DNA from: Lunularia cruciata
Lineage: Eukaryota > Streptophyta > Marchantiopsida > Lunulariales > Lunulariaceae
Direction: 5' to 3'
NCBI GenBank assembly: GCA_948567375.1
Contig: OX419762.1
Span: forward strand, 48,713,034 to 48,777,033
DNA length: 64,000 nt
Every line of letters begins with the position of its first letter. Within the stretch, counting starts at the first letter, position 1. A program made the translations under genes and the position numbers. Below, piece by piece: positions 37,050 through 46,484 of this stretch. The notes beneath the pieces were generated by a model, which saw only the letters and a list, made by a program, of their open reading frames with translations, did not search any database and had not been told where the DNA came from.

Positions 37050-38663
37050 TCCGGGATCATGGCAGCATCAGTTTTGGCTTTCAGCGGTGCAGTTACTTGG
37101 CCTGGTGACTTGTTGGAGGGGAACGCCCATGCAGAGGATACTCCAATACCAGAGGAGATCACTCGGCTATGGAGTACGAGTGGGATTGTTCCATCCACCT
37201 TGGATGTTCCATTGTGGAGTTCAGAGGAGGCATTGCAGCAGCATGCAGATCAGTTGGTGCAGCAGGCTTGGAGTGGAGCCTTCGTACCATCAGGGGATGA
37301 GAGTGAGGATGAGCCTCCAGAGGCGATTGCTTTGACACCTCTGGATACCACACTCATTGCTTGGCAGTATCCAGTAGAGGGGATATGCCTATTGGAGTTG
37401 TTTGGTGGGATCAACACCGGACTAGCTGTGGTATTACAGGCGGGTATCCGAGTACAGAGGTACTTGTATGTAGAGAGAGATGAGACTGCTAGGCGAGTCT
37501 CTCTACATCATATGGCACACTTGGCCTATCGGTATCCGGAGTTATTACCGATGTCAGCAGTCAGAGGTTACCAGAAGGCCTTACCAGGAGACATTTCCTT
37601 ACTGGGGGCGCATGACCTAGAGAGACATGGGCCTGTTCACTTGGTGATTTCTGGATGGCCATGTCAGGGACATACACGTGCGGGCCGCGGTTTGGGTCTT
37701 CAGGATCCTCGTTTTGGTGTGTTTTGGGAGATGTTACGGATACTACGACATCTCCAGGTTCATCAGTCTGTTTCTCCAGCTTACCTTTTGGAGAACGTTC
37801 CATTGATGGGTGATTCTCGCACTAGAGTGGTGGCGAGTACACATCAGGTCCATTCATGGATGGGACCTGCTGTATTGTTAGATGCAGCTAGAGTGGGATC
37901 ACGGGCTCATCGTCTTCGTCTTTGGTGGACAAACCTCTTACCCAGAGAGGTTCTACAGCGTGCTTATGATGGGATTCAGCGACTGGACCACATTCTTGTT
38001 GATGATATCTTGGATGTTGGGCGTCAGTCTCAGACAGTGGTAGTGGCTGATAGGTCACCCATGGCAGTGGTGAACCTAGTTGGACAGCCTAGAGCTGCAT
38101 TTCCCACACTCATGAGTTTCCCAGGCTCTCATGCTTTTCAAGAGGGAGGACCTGGACTTGTTTGGGACTCACAGTTACAGCAGTTGGTGGAGCCCAATGC
38201 TGATGAGAGAGAGCGGGCGATGGGTTTTCGCACCGGTATTACCGCTGTTCCAGCAGTGTCAGAGGCATCCAGGCGTCAGGTGTTAGGTCAGGCTATGGAC
38301 CTGAACTGTTTGACCTGGATTGTGAGCCTTGGTTTGGCAGAGCAGCGTAGGATGCGCTTGATAGGCATCACCACTCAGACACTTGTGAGCCCTGTGCCTA
38401 TCGAGACGATTCAGGCACATGCTGGGGGCGATGGACCGAGTGGACATGGTATTCTTGGGACACATCCAGTAGCTACTAGGGAGAGTGGTCTACTTGGAGT
38501 CCATCCAGGTGAGCGTGGGCTACTTGGATTACACCCTTGGTCCACATGGGATGCAGCCAGAGGACGTATGGAGCTTGCAGCCAGAGTGGAGGGAGTTTTT
38601 CACACAGAGGTTGGGACCTCTAGTGGTCGGGAGCATGACACCATTGCTCCCAAGGGCCCAGTA
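37050..38663 (+). CDS. C5 cytosine DNA methyltransferase domain inside gag-pol
   Basis: Same frame as protease and reverse transcriptase. It is open from after TAG 37047-37049 to TAG 38664-38666, with the first ATG at 37059. Numbering from that ATG: SAM-binding motif I LLELFGGINTGL (111-122); motif II YVERDE (137-142); catalytic PCQ with Cys202 in ISGWPCQGHTRAGRGLG; motif VI LLENVP with Glu245; motif VIII RAHRLRLWWTNL (282-293); then ERERAMGF and LGQAMDLN near the C-terminus (motifs IX-X). Motifs run in linear order, unlike plant DRM. Spacing and the final region recall Dnmt3-like enzymes. It would transfer methyl groups from SAM to DNA cytosines, in the nucleus or the replication particle. 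A linker with three GxLGxHP repeats (about 445-485) follows. All catalytic residues look intact. Confidence 0.9.
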
Positions 38664-40631
38664 TAGCAACCAGTCAGTACGTCTTCCACTCCTACTACAG
38701 TTACAGAGGATACTTGGGAGCCAGATCTTGGACCCAAGCTTACTGGAGAGGAAAGACGGAGGGTTTGGAGGTTCTTGAGGAGTCACACGAGTTGTTTTGC
38801 CTTCAGTATGAAGGATTTGGGTGCTCTGAAGGGACCTGGTATACGGATTGAGCTGACTAGCGACACACCTGTTTTCCGACGTCCTTATTGATATAGTGAG
38901 ATGGAGAGGACATTGATTCAGAGCCGGAGTAGTGACCTTTTTGAGGCTGGTTTGGTGGAGATTTCACATGGAGAGTATGCATCAGCGACAGTGATGCCAG
39001 CCAAGAAGGATATGCACGGCAACTATACAGATAGGCGGATGTGTGGAGATTACCGTCCTATCAACCAACAGACCAGGGCTGATCGGTATGCCATGCCTAC
39101 ACCGGAGGAGATTTTTGATGCGATTGGGCATGCAAAGGTCTTCAGTACTTTGGATCTTTGAGCGGGATATCATCAGTTGCCGATCAGGGAGGAGGATAAG
39201 TCCAAGACAGCATTTTGGGCTATTGATCCTCACGGCAAGGATGTGTTATATCAGTGGAGGTTCTTACCATTTGGGTTGAAGAATGCTCCTACTGAGTTCC
39301 AGAGGGTCATGGATAGGATCCTAGCTGGACTAGATTTTGCTTGGTGCTATATTGATGACATTTTGGTGTATAGCACTACTGTGGAGGAGCATGAGAGACA
39401 GTTGTTGGAGGTGTTTGAGAGGTTGAGATCTCATGGACTCAAATTACATCCTGGGAAGTGTAGGTTCTTCCATGAGCAGGTTGAGTATTTGGGTCACACT
39501 ATCTACCCCGGAGGACTTGGTGTTCAGCAGACCAAGGTGGAGGCTATTGCACGTATTCCTCGGCCTATGGATGTGAGCAGAGTGCGAGCATTCCTTGGGT
39601 TGGCAAACTTCTATCGCCGCTATGTTAGAGGATTTAGTGCCATTGCCAAGGCCTTGACAAAGTTGACCAAGCTTACACAGGAGTGGTGTTGGGGAGATGA
39701 GCAGGAGAGAGCTTTTGTAGAGCTCAAGGAGAGGTTGACATCTGCTCCTATTTTGAGGAGACCGATCAGGGGACGACCATTTCAGGTTCACACTGATTGG
39801 AGTATGTTGGGGCTTGGAGCAGTGCTCACCCAACATGATGATGAGGAGAAGGAGTTTGTGGTGGCCTATGCTAGTCGCTCCAACAATTCAGCGGAGGCGA
39901 AGTATAGTTCATATGAGGGAGAGTGCTTGGCAGCAGTTTGGGCAGTAGCACATTTCCGATGTTACCTATTTGGTGACCCCTTCACTCTCATCACTGATCA
40001 TCAGCCGCTGAAGTGGTTGATGGAGTCCGACAAGCTTTCAGGGAAGCTTGCACGATGGGCTCTGATTTTACAAGAGTATGATTTCACGGTTGTTCACAGA
40101 CCTGGAGTGGTGAACCGTGATGCAGATGGGTTGAGTAGAAACCCATGTCCCAGCCAGCAGGATCAGACCGGAGCACGTTGGCATGGTGAGACAGATGAGG
40201 AGATGGTGCCAGGTTGGCATGCATCAGCCTTTCTGTGTATATTTGCAGAGACATTGGTGGTATCTCTCTCAGCGCATACAGGAGGAGTTATTGAGGTCAC
40301 AGATCCAGAGAGTGAAGATATTGGTACAGTTCAGCGAGACATTCATGATGATGTCTTAGTGATGGACTATCTTCGCACTGGTGTTGTGGGTGGCACAGTT
40401 GGGGCCAAGGAGAGAGACCGTGTTCTTCAGCGGGCCAGACGGTTCAGATTGGAGGGTAGACACCTTTTGCGTGTATGGGAGGATGGTAGAGTGCGAGTAG
40501 TACCACTTCCATCACAGAGACCACAGTTGGTCCGTCATGCTCATGAGGAGCTAGGACATTTTGGAGTAAAGCGTACATATAGCTTACTCCAGAGTCATTA
40601 TTGGTGGCGCGGTATGCAGACCGAGGTACAT
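38664..40631 (+). CDS. Reverse transcriptase and RNase H of the methyltransferase element
   Basis: Same frame. Stops are TAG 38664, TGA 38889 (in RRP-Y-stop-YSEMER) and TGA 39159 (in STLDL-stop-AGYHQL); in relatives the last two positions are arginine. The reverse transcriptase has GEYASATVMPAKKD, MCGDYRPIN, FGLKNAPTEFQRVMDRIL and catalytic YIDD at about 39349-39360. RNase H has HTDWSMLGLGAVLTQHD, the YEGECLAAVW glutamate, ITDHQPLKWLM and RDADGLSRNP. The integrase zinc domain starts with HEELGHFGVKRTY. The enzyme copies element RNA into DNA. The Ty3/gypsy assignment is firm. Confidence 0.9.
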
Positions 40632-40634
40632 TAG

Positions 40635-41780
40635 TTTGTTGCCAGATGTGTGGTTTGTGACCGAGTTAGAGCATCATTCAATGCTCCTACGCCACAGTTA
40701 CACCCATTACCTATCATGGGATTGGGTTACCGTTGGAGTTTGGACTTCGCCGGACCTTTACCGCTGACTGTGAGACATCATCGATATGTTTTGGTGATGG
40801 TGGAGCACTTCTCCAAGTGGATTGAGTTGGTGGCACTTCCTGACAAGTCTAGTGAAGGGACGGCTTACTCGTTCCTGGATCGAGTTCTTAGTCATTTTGG
40901 TGCACCAGCTGAGGTTTTGACTGATCAGGGTACAGAGTTCTTGGGAGAGTTTCAGGTCTTGTGTGACAAGGCTTTGATTGATCATCGTACTACATCCCGA
41001 GATCACCCTGAGGCAGATGGCTTAGCAGAGAGAGTGGTTCAGACGGTGAAGAGAGGATTGCGAAAATATGGTTTGCAGAGAGGCCACTTGGGAGATTGGG
41101 ATCTCCAGTTACCTTGGTTGGCCATGGGCTATCGGTTCAGCCGGCAAGCCTCCTTAGCATCCTTCTCTCCATACTTTCTACTCTATGGACGAGATCCAGA
41201 TTTACCTGCAGCCATTCGTCGAGATGCTACTGTAGTTTTGGACTTGGATGACCCTGATGTATGGATGAGCGCATGTTCTCAGCGGGCAGAGATCTTTCAG
41301 AGAGTGATGCCGATGGCCTTCAAGAACTTGGTGATTGCTCAGCATAGAGATACTTTACGCTATGCTACCATTCGAGGAGGAGGTTATAGACCCTCAATCC
41401 GTCGATTTCATCCAAGCGACTATGTATATCTACAGCAGACAGCACCGACGACACTTGATGTTTCTACAGGCCGCACTATCTTGAGAGTGCGCGAGGTTTT
41501 GCCATCTGGAGTCCTTGTGTTAGAAGGACGTGATGGTGTTGTTTGGAAGGATCATGTGCGCAATTGTGCGCCATGCCACCTCCCAAACATTGATGGTACT
41601 ATGGACCCAAGCTTGGCACTTGTACGTGCAGGCTTGAGGTGTATGTTATGTGGCTCTTCTGGTGGAGCTGCTACTATGTTAGTGTGTGATAGCTATTCGA
41701 GAGGATGGCATATGGCTTGTATGACTCCTCCCCTCACGGTGGTTCCTCAGGGACAGTGGTTATGTCCTAGATGTACTTGA
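40635..41780 (+). CDS. DDE integrase with C-terminal PHD finger
   Basis: Same frame after TAG 40632. The zinc-binding domain finishes with C-x2-C in ARCVVCDRV. The catalytic core has WSLDFAGPLPL, LTDQGTEFLGEF and HPEADGLAERVVQ, supplying D, D and E. A C-terminal domain follows. The last 50 residues form a PHD finger: CMLC, MLVCDSY, WHMAC, a P-P-L/VP stretch, GQWLCPRC. The fourth zinc ligand, normally Cys, is Tyr (TAT 41694-41696). PHD fingers read histone H3 tails, so the domain may steer integration or target recognition, much as chromodomains do in chromoviruses; that is inference. TGA 41778-41780 looks like the true end. Confidence 0.88.
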   Translation, partial: FVARCVVCDRVRASFNAPTPQLHPLPIMGLGYRWSLDFAGPLPLTVRHHRYVLVMVEHFSKWIELVALPDKSSEGTAYSFLDRVLSHFGAPAEVLTDQGTEFLGEFQVLCDKALIDHRTTSRDHPEADGLAERVVQTVKRGLRKYGLQRGHLGDWDLQLPWLAMGYRFSRQASLASFSPYFLLYGRDPDLPAAIRRDATVVLDLDDPDVWMSACSQRAEIFQRVMPMAFKNLVIAQHRDTLRYATIRGGGYRPSIRRFHPSDYVYLQQTAPTTLDVSTGRTILRVREVLPSGVLVLEGRDGVVWKDHVRNCAPCHLPNIDGTMDPSLALVRAGLRCMLCGSSGGAATMLVCDSYSRGWHMACMTPPLTVVPQGQWLCPRCT

Positions 41781-41935
41781 CCTATAGCTAGTTCATTCTT
41801 TATATGGTATAGATTGCAAACAGGCGACTAACGATGGGGCTCCATAGCACCCGGCCTCCTGATCTTTGCCCATTAGAGGGTATACCATATACTTAGAGTA
41901 GATGGCTATCTGGAGTTAGAGGGACCTAACCGCCA

Positions 41936-41949
41936 GCTAGGGGGGCGAT
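41936..41949 (+). promoter_or_regulatory. Polypurine tract of the methyltransferase element
   Basis: The purine run AGGGGGG (from about 41939) with GCGAT stands directly before TGTGGCAC, the first bases of A1. A canonical LTR would therefore begin with block A, which conflicts with B being at the left genomic end. Confidence 0.6.
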
Positions 41950-42054
41950 TGTGGCACTTTAGAGTCTATGTATGACTTATGTGTGAGTTGTGCTTTTATA
42001 GTGTATGATGTTGACAGTGATGTATGTTGTGTAGCGATGTATATACGCACGACA
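41950..42054 (+). repeat. Terminal repeat block A1 (internal copy)
   Basis: 105 bp from TGTGGCAC to CGACA, with one mismatch to 42507-42611. It is joined to B2 by GC, making the palindrome GACAGCTGTC at 42051-42060. That is what joining the two outer ends of the element (CGACA and TGTCACG) would create. Confidence 0.9.
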
Positions 42055-42056
42055 GC

Positions 42057-42505
42057 TGTCACGCCATTTGTAGTTCCGCATCTAGATGCTCGGACACTGG
42101 AGTTCCAGTGATGGTAGTTAGAGTTATTCTAGCTGTTTCTCAAGGACTACTTTCCGACGGTTAGATTTCGTGTTCGGGGTACTGACTTCACGGTGGGGCC
42201 CACCGTCACTTTGCACCGTTTGCACCGTCGAGTGTGCCGTCAGCGGGACCGTTAGGGTTTCAGGGCTAGCTCGAGTCCAGGGGGTATAGTTTCGAAGTGA
42301 GCTCCAGAGAGCTCACTTCTCTGATGTTGAGCCTTCGAGTTCCTGGCTATGGTGGACAGAGGCCGGCGAGCGTCACCTGGATTCTCTATGCTTGAGTGGG
42401 TGTGGCTTGACTGTAATCAGTGCCCAGTTGTTGGCAGTTTATAGAGTGACAGATCAAGTACTGATCTGAGTTGAGTTGAGTTGAGAATGTTAAGCAATCT
42501 GATTA
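42057..42505 (+). repeat. Terminal repeat block B2
   Basis: 449 bp, almost identical to 32888-33336. It is followed by A2 instead of the leader that follows B1. Confidence 0.95.
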
Positions 42506-42506
42506 T

Positions 42507-42611
42507 TGTGGCACTTTAGAGTCTATGTATGACTTATGTGTGAGTTGTGCTTTTATAGTGTATGATGTTGACAGCGATGTATGTTGTGTAGCGATGTATA
42601 TACGCACGACA
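42507..42611 (+). repeat. Terminal repeat block A2 (outer end)
   Basis: 105 bp, the right boundary of the element, followed by AAGG. The 3' end CGCACGACA is shared with the shortened relative at 63142, so this is a reproducible terminus. Confidence 0.92.
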
Positions 42612-42615
42612 AAGG
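42612..42615 (+). repeat. AAGG target-site duplication, right
   Basis: Partner of 32884-32887. The gypsy-1 pol sequence resumes here with CCCTTGCAGCAAG. Confidence 0.85.
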
Positions 42616-43852
42616 CCCTTGCAGCAAGATCTAGACCTTACACAATGGTGGAGGATATTCTTATTCACCAAGGAGCAGATGGTCTACTTCAAAGAGTAGT
42701 GGGTAAGGAAGAGTCTATCCTACTCATAAAGGAGTTTCATGAAGCTTTAGATTGTGGAGTACACTTTTCATGAAAGGTGATTGCTTTCAAGATTCTAGAT
42801 GCATGTTACCATTGGAAAGGGATTTTCAAGGATTGTCTTGATTATTGCAAAAATTGTCATGTTTGTCAAGCTTTTGCTAGAAAATCTACTTCCACTTCAT
42901 CACTTAGATCAATTCCATTGCTAGGACCTTTTGAGAACTGGGGAATTGATTTTGTAGGTCCTCTCAATAGAACCCCAAGGAATGATCAATACATTGTGGT
43001 AGTTACTGATTACCTTACCAAGTAGGCTAGACCATTGAGGGACAAGAATGAAGATGAAGTTGGTAGATTTCTTGATAAATGCATTATCACTAGGTTTGGA
43101 TGCCCTTTGGAATTGGTTTTTGATAGAGGAAGAGAGTTTACATGAAGCATCACTATAGCCATGCTACGACATTTCTCTATCACACATAGAGTAACTACAT
43201 CCTATAAGTCAATTCCAATGGCTTTGCAAAGAGAACCAATCAGACCTTGTGCATGATGTTGGCCAAAGATGCAAAAATGGAGATGGCTAAACATCATTGG
43301 GACAAGGGGATTCATGCAATTTTGTGGGAGTATAGGACAACCATGAAGAGTTCCACCGAGTATTTGCTATTTCAATTGGTATATGGTATTGAGTCTACCT
43401 TACCTATTCACTTTGATCTTTGTGCATTCCAAATCATTCATAGGAGATTGAAGAAAGTACAAGGAGGTAATGTAGAGAAGTCAAGGAAGGATCAACTCAT
43501 GGAGTTGGAAGAGGCAAGAGCAGTTGCTATGGTTTGAGTGGAACAAGCCCAAAGGAAACAAAATGAGAGCTATGACAAGAGACAAGGCAAGAAGAAGGTA
43601 GAGCCTTTCAAAGAAGGTGATTGGGTAATGTTCTTTGATTCTATTTGATTCAAGAGAGTGCAAAAGAAGTTTTTGCCTAAATACTTTGGACCTTTCATAG
43701 TGGAGAAGGTGTCGGGCAATTACACCCATGATCTCAAGGAGTTGGGAGGAAGACACTTTGATAGGATTAACCATGATAAGTTGAAGATGTACCATAGAAG
43801 GTAGAGAGACCTTCCCTTTCAAGACAAAGTGAAAACTTAGTCCGGGGGTAAA
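42616..43852 (+). pseudogene. gypsy-1 pol, integrase, second part
   Basis: Continues the gene split at 32887. The zinc domain CYHWKGIFKDCLDYCKNCHV with CHVC is followed by the core NWGIDFVGPLNRTPRNDQYI (first aspartate) and then a degraded second segment where RGREF replaces the expected DxGxxF. Later frames (43247-43537) cover the rest. It ends with a purine run TCCGGGGGTAAA at about 43841-43852, the polypurine tract before the LTR. Several stops and a frameshift are present. Confidence 0.8.
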
Positions 43853-44543
43853 TGTAACACCCATTTGTGCATGTGTATGGTATTGTGATATTTAGCTTGG
43901 TATTACAAGTACTTGAGAGATATTATTTATATAGAGATAAAGGATGGTTCTACATTTGTCATGATTAGCTAAAGTTAGTCATAGCTAAGATAGAGAGGAC
44001 CTTACTTTAGAGGAAGTAGAAAAGATGAGCACCACTATTTTGGATTCTAGTGTGTTGACTTGGTATTATACCTAGGTGTTTGGCTTTGAGGAAAGAGTTG
44101 AGAACTCCTGGACCCGCAAGCTTTTTTGTTTTGGATTCTTCTATAGTCCAATGATAGCCTATGTGAAGGAATCCTTGACTTAGTGGTTGGGTCAAGATAA
44201 GATCACATGCTAGTAGAATATGCCCATGTGAATGGATATTCCTTTCTACTTTTTGACTTAACTTGACTTTTAGTCTAGTAACTTGAGTTACTGCAATAAT
44301 TAGTAACTTTGGTACGTAACTATTTCACAAGTATATAAACAAGGGGTGAGGAGGTACTCACTATCCTTTCATTTGCAACTATCTCTCTCTCGTTGAGTTC
44401 TCTAGTGAGCAATGTCTTGAGTCTTAGAGTGTTAGCCATGGAGGAGTATGATGGAGTTGGGGTTTCTTGCCTTCTTAGTCCATGGTGCGCTACCATAATA
44501 GCCATCAGAGGTTCATCCTGAGTGAGAGACAGGCCAGCTCACA
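43853..44543 (+). repeat. gypsy-1 3' LTR, complete
   Basis: 691 bp from TGTAACACCC to GCTCACA, matching 52485-53181 in inverted orientation. It abuts gypsy-2 LTR sequence at 44544, so this gypsy-1 inserted into a gypsy-2 LTR. Confidence 0.85.
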
Positions 44544-45333
44544 GTCCATCATGCCGGATTTCCTCTCTTCCCATCTTCCTCAGGGCCATCAAGACATTTA
44601 CTCTCAATGATCTAAGTCATGAACCCTAGAAAACTAACATTCCAATTCCATGCTAAGAATGTGATCCAAAGCTTGCTCAAGACCTCAATTCTTGCAATCA
44701 CATCTAACCTCCAAATTGCATGATTTCTCACTGCAAATTTGGAGTTCTTCTTCCCACCTCCCATCTTTCTCTCTTCCACTCTGGGCTAGGGACTATTGTT
44801 CCTACTGATTACCGGATTAACTCTCTCAACCTCCTCTCAACACACCAACATGTCTTTGACTATACTTTCCTTCCCACGATCTCTTGCAGGACAACTTCTT
44901 AATGATGATGGAAATTGCTTGTCATTGCGTTGTCTTTAGCCCAATTTTTATAGATTTGCACCTTCTCCGTCTTTCTTCAATTTGAGTTTCTACCAAGAAA
45001 TCTAACCTCCTGCATGCTCTTGTCACTATCAAGTGTCCTTCACACATATGACCGCTGTTTTTTAACGGTACCTTCTTGAATGTCTCGCCTCGAAGGAAAG
45101 TTGTTACACTGTCCTTGCCTTGGGTTGAGCACCCCCAAGACAAACACTCCTTACTTTGGGTTGTATGCTGACAAGGAAATTCCAAGTACCTTCCCTTATG
45201 ACCCAAAGTCATGTTACCTTGGGTTACGTCTTGAGGACACTTTTCTTTGCCTTCTTTGGCCATACATGCACAATTTGACTTCTTTGTACACTTCTTCTTC
45301 AAAGTTGAGAAAAAAAAACATGTGGGTACCACA
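44544..45333 (-). repeat. gypsy-2 LTR, proximal part (left end and start of its reading frame)
   Basis: Minus-strand fragment starting TGTGGTACCC at 45333, inside gypsy-1 pol (host read ...TCATGAAG). It contains the frame start MGGGKKN equivalent (about 44750) and ends at 44544. It probably belongs to the same 5' LTR as 31195-29093, with about 700 bp lost between them. Confidence 0.7.
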
Positions 45334-45932
45334 CTAAAACTTCATGAAACTCCTTTATAAGTAGGATAGACTCTTCCTTACTCATTGCTCTTTGAAGTAG
45401 ACAATTTGCTCCTTGGTGAATAAGAATATCCTCTACCATTGTGTAAGGTCTAGATCTTGCTGCAAGGGCCTTCTTCTCCCTAGCATGCATCCCTTCTAGA
45501 TAGTTACCTCTTGTCACAAAATTCAAAATCTCCTTGTACTCTATGGGAACCTCTTGAGTGATTGAGATTGTCATGAGCTCCTCATCCGAGAAGGAATCAT
45601 CCAATGGAGCTCCTCATCTCTATCATGATCATAGGCTCTAGATAACAAATCAGCATTTGCATGTTTCTTTCATGGTTTATCCTCAATGGTGTAGTCATAC
45701 TCAGACAAGAGTATTATCCACCTTGCTAGTCTCCCTTCAACATCAGGCTTGTTGAAGATGTACTTCAAAGCCTTGTGATCCGTGACAACGGTGGCTTCCC
45801 CTCCAATCAAGTAGTGTCTAAACTTCTTGAGACCAAAGATCACTGCCAACCCTTCTCTCTCTGTGATAGAGTAGTTCTTTTCTACTGAAATCATCTGCCT
45901 ACTAGCATAAGCTATTGGATGATCATGCCCAT
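45334..45932 (-). pseudogene. gypsy-1 (minus copy) RNase H to integrase region
   Basis: Frames 46023-45670 (host part from 45932) and 45604-45335 read the RNase H end (ITEREGLAVIFGLKKFRHYL, VVTDHKALKYIFN) and then the linker with ARSRPYTMVEDILIHQGAN. At 45463-45486 it preserves the uninterrupted target site that is split in the plus copy by the methyltransferase element. It is cut at 45334 by the gypsy-2 LTR. Confidence 0.8.
45928..45932 (+). repeat. CCCAT target-site duplication, left (partner 49717-49721)
   Basis: CCCAT on both sides of the solo LTR. In the related gypsy-1 copy at about 32426-32444 the site is uninterrupted. Confidence 0.8.
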
Positions 45933-46484
45933 TGTGGTGCCCACATTTTTTGTTTTTTTCCAAAATAAAGGAGAAGAAGTGTATAGAGAAGTAGGATTGC
46001 GCTTGTATGGCCGAAGAAGACAAAGAAAATTTTCTTCGGGGTGAAACCCAAAGTAAAGTGACTTTGGGTCATAAGGCGAAGTACTCTGAAATGCCGTGTC
46101 AGCATACAATACAAAGTTAATTGTCTTTGGCTCGAGGGGAGCTCAACCCGAGGCAAAGACAGTCTAACAACCTTTCATCGGGGCGAGAAATTCAAGAAGG
46201 GGTCGTTTCAAAATTGGTGGCTCATACGCGCAAAGGTGGGGTGACAATGACAGGTGCATGCCGGAGGTGTGATTTCTCGGTAGAAACTCAAAGCGACGGA
46301 AGACAAAGAAGTGCAACTCTATAAAAATCAAAACTGCAACGACAAAATGTCGAGCAATTTTCCTTCACCGTTGAGGAGTCGTCTTGCAGGTGATTGGGGA
46401 AAGGGAAATAGAGTTGGACTTGTGTTAGTGCGTAAGGGAGAAGTCGAGAGAGAGAAATCGAGAGACTGAAAGAAAGCAGAAGAG

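Larger units (their letters stand above)
32888..42611 (+). mobile_element. Ty3/gypsy-like element carrying a DNA methyltransferase, with split terminal repeats
   Basis: A 9,724-bp insertion in gypsy-1 pol. Ends are TGTCACG and CGACA, flanked by AAGG. Layout: B1 (449 bp), a leader of about 1 kb, one gag-pol frame (about 34380-41780), a polypurine tract, A1 (105 bp), GC, B2 (449 bp) and A2 (105 bp). B1 and B2 differ at two positions and A1 and A2 at one, so the insertion is fairly recent. Polyprotein order: gag, two zinc knuckles, protease, C5 cytosine methyltransferase, reverse transcriptase, RNase H, integrase, PHD finger. Eight in-frame stops make this copy non-autonomous as it stands. It has higher GC than the surrounding elements. 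A shortened relative lies at 63142-64000. Confidence 0.9.

Noticed and set aside
37050-38663. Bacterial restriction-modification methyltransferase or contamination
   Set aside because: The domain is in frame with gag and reverse transcriptase, shares the element's codon style and stop pattern, and sits in an element with verified insertion boundaries inside a plant retroelement.
32888-42505. Treating the 449-bp B blocks as ordinary LTRs
   Set aside because: No target duplication flanks that interval on the right; the AAGG duplication appears only if A2 is included, and the polypurine tract precedes A1 and not B2.
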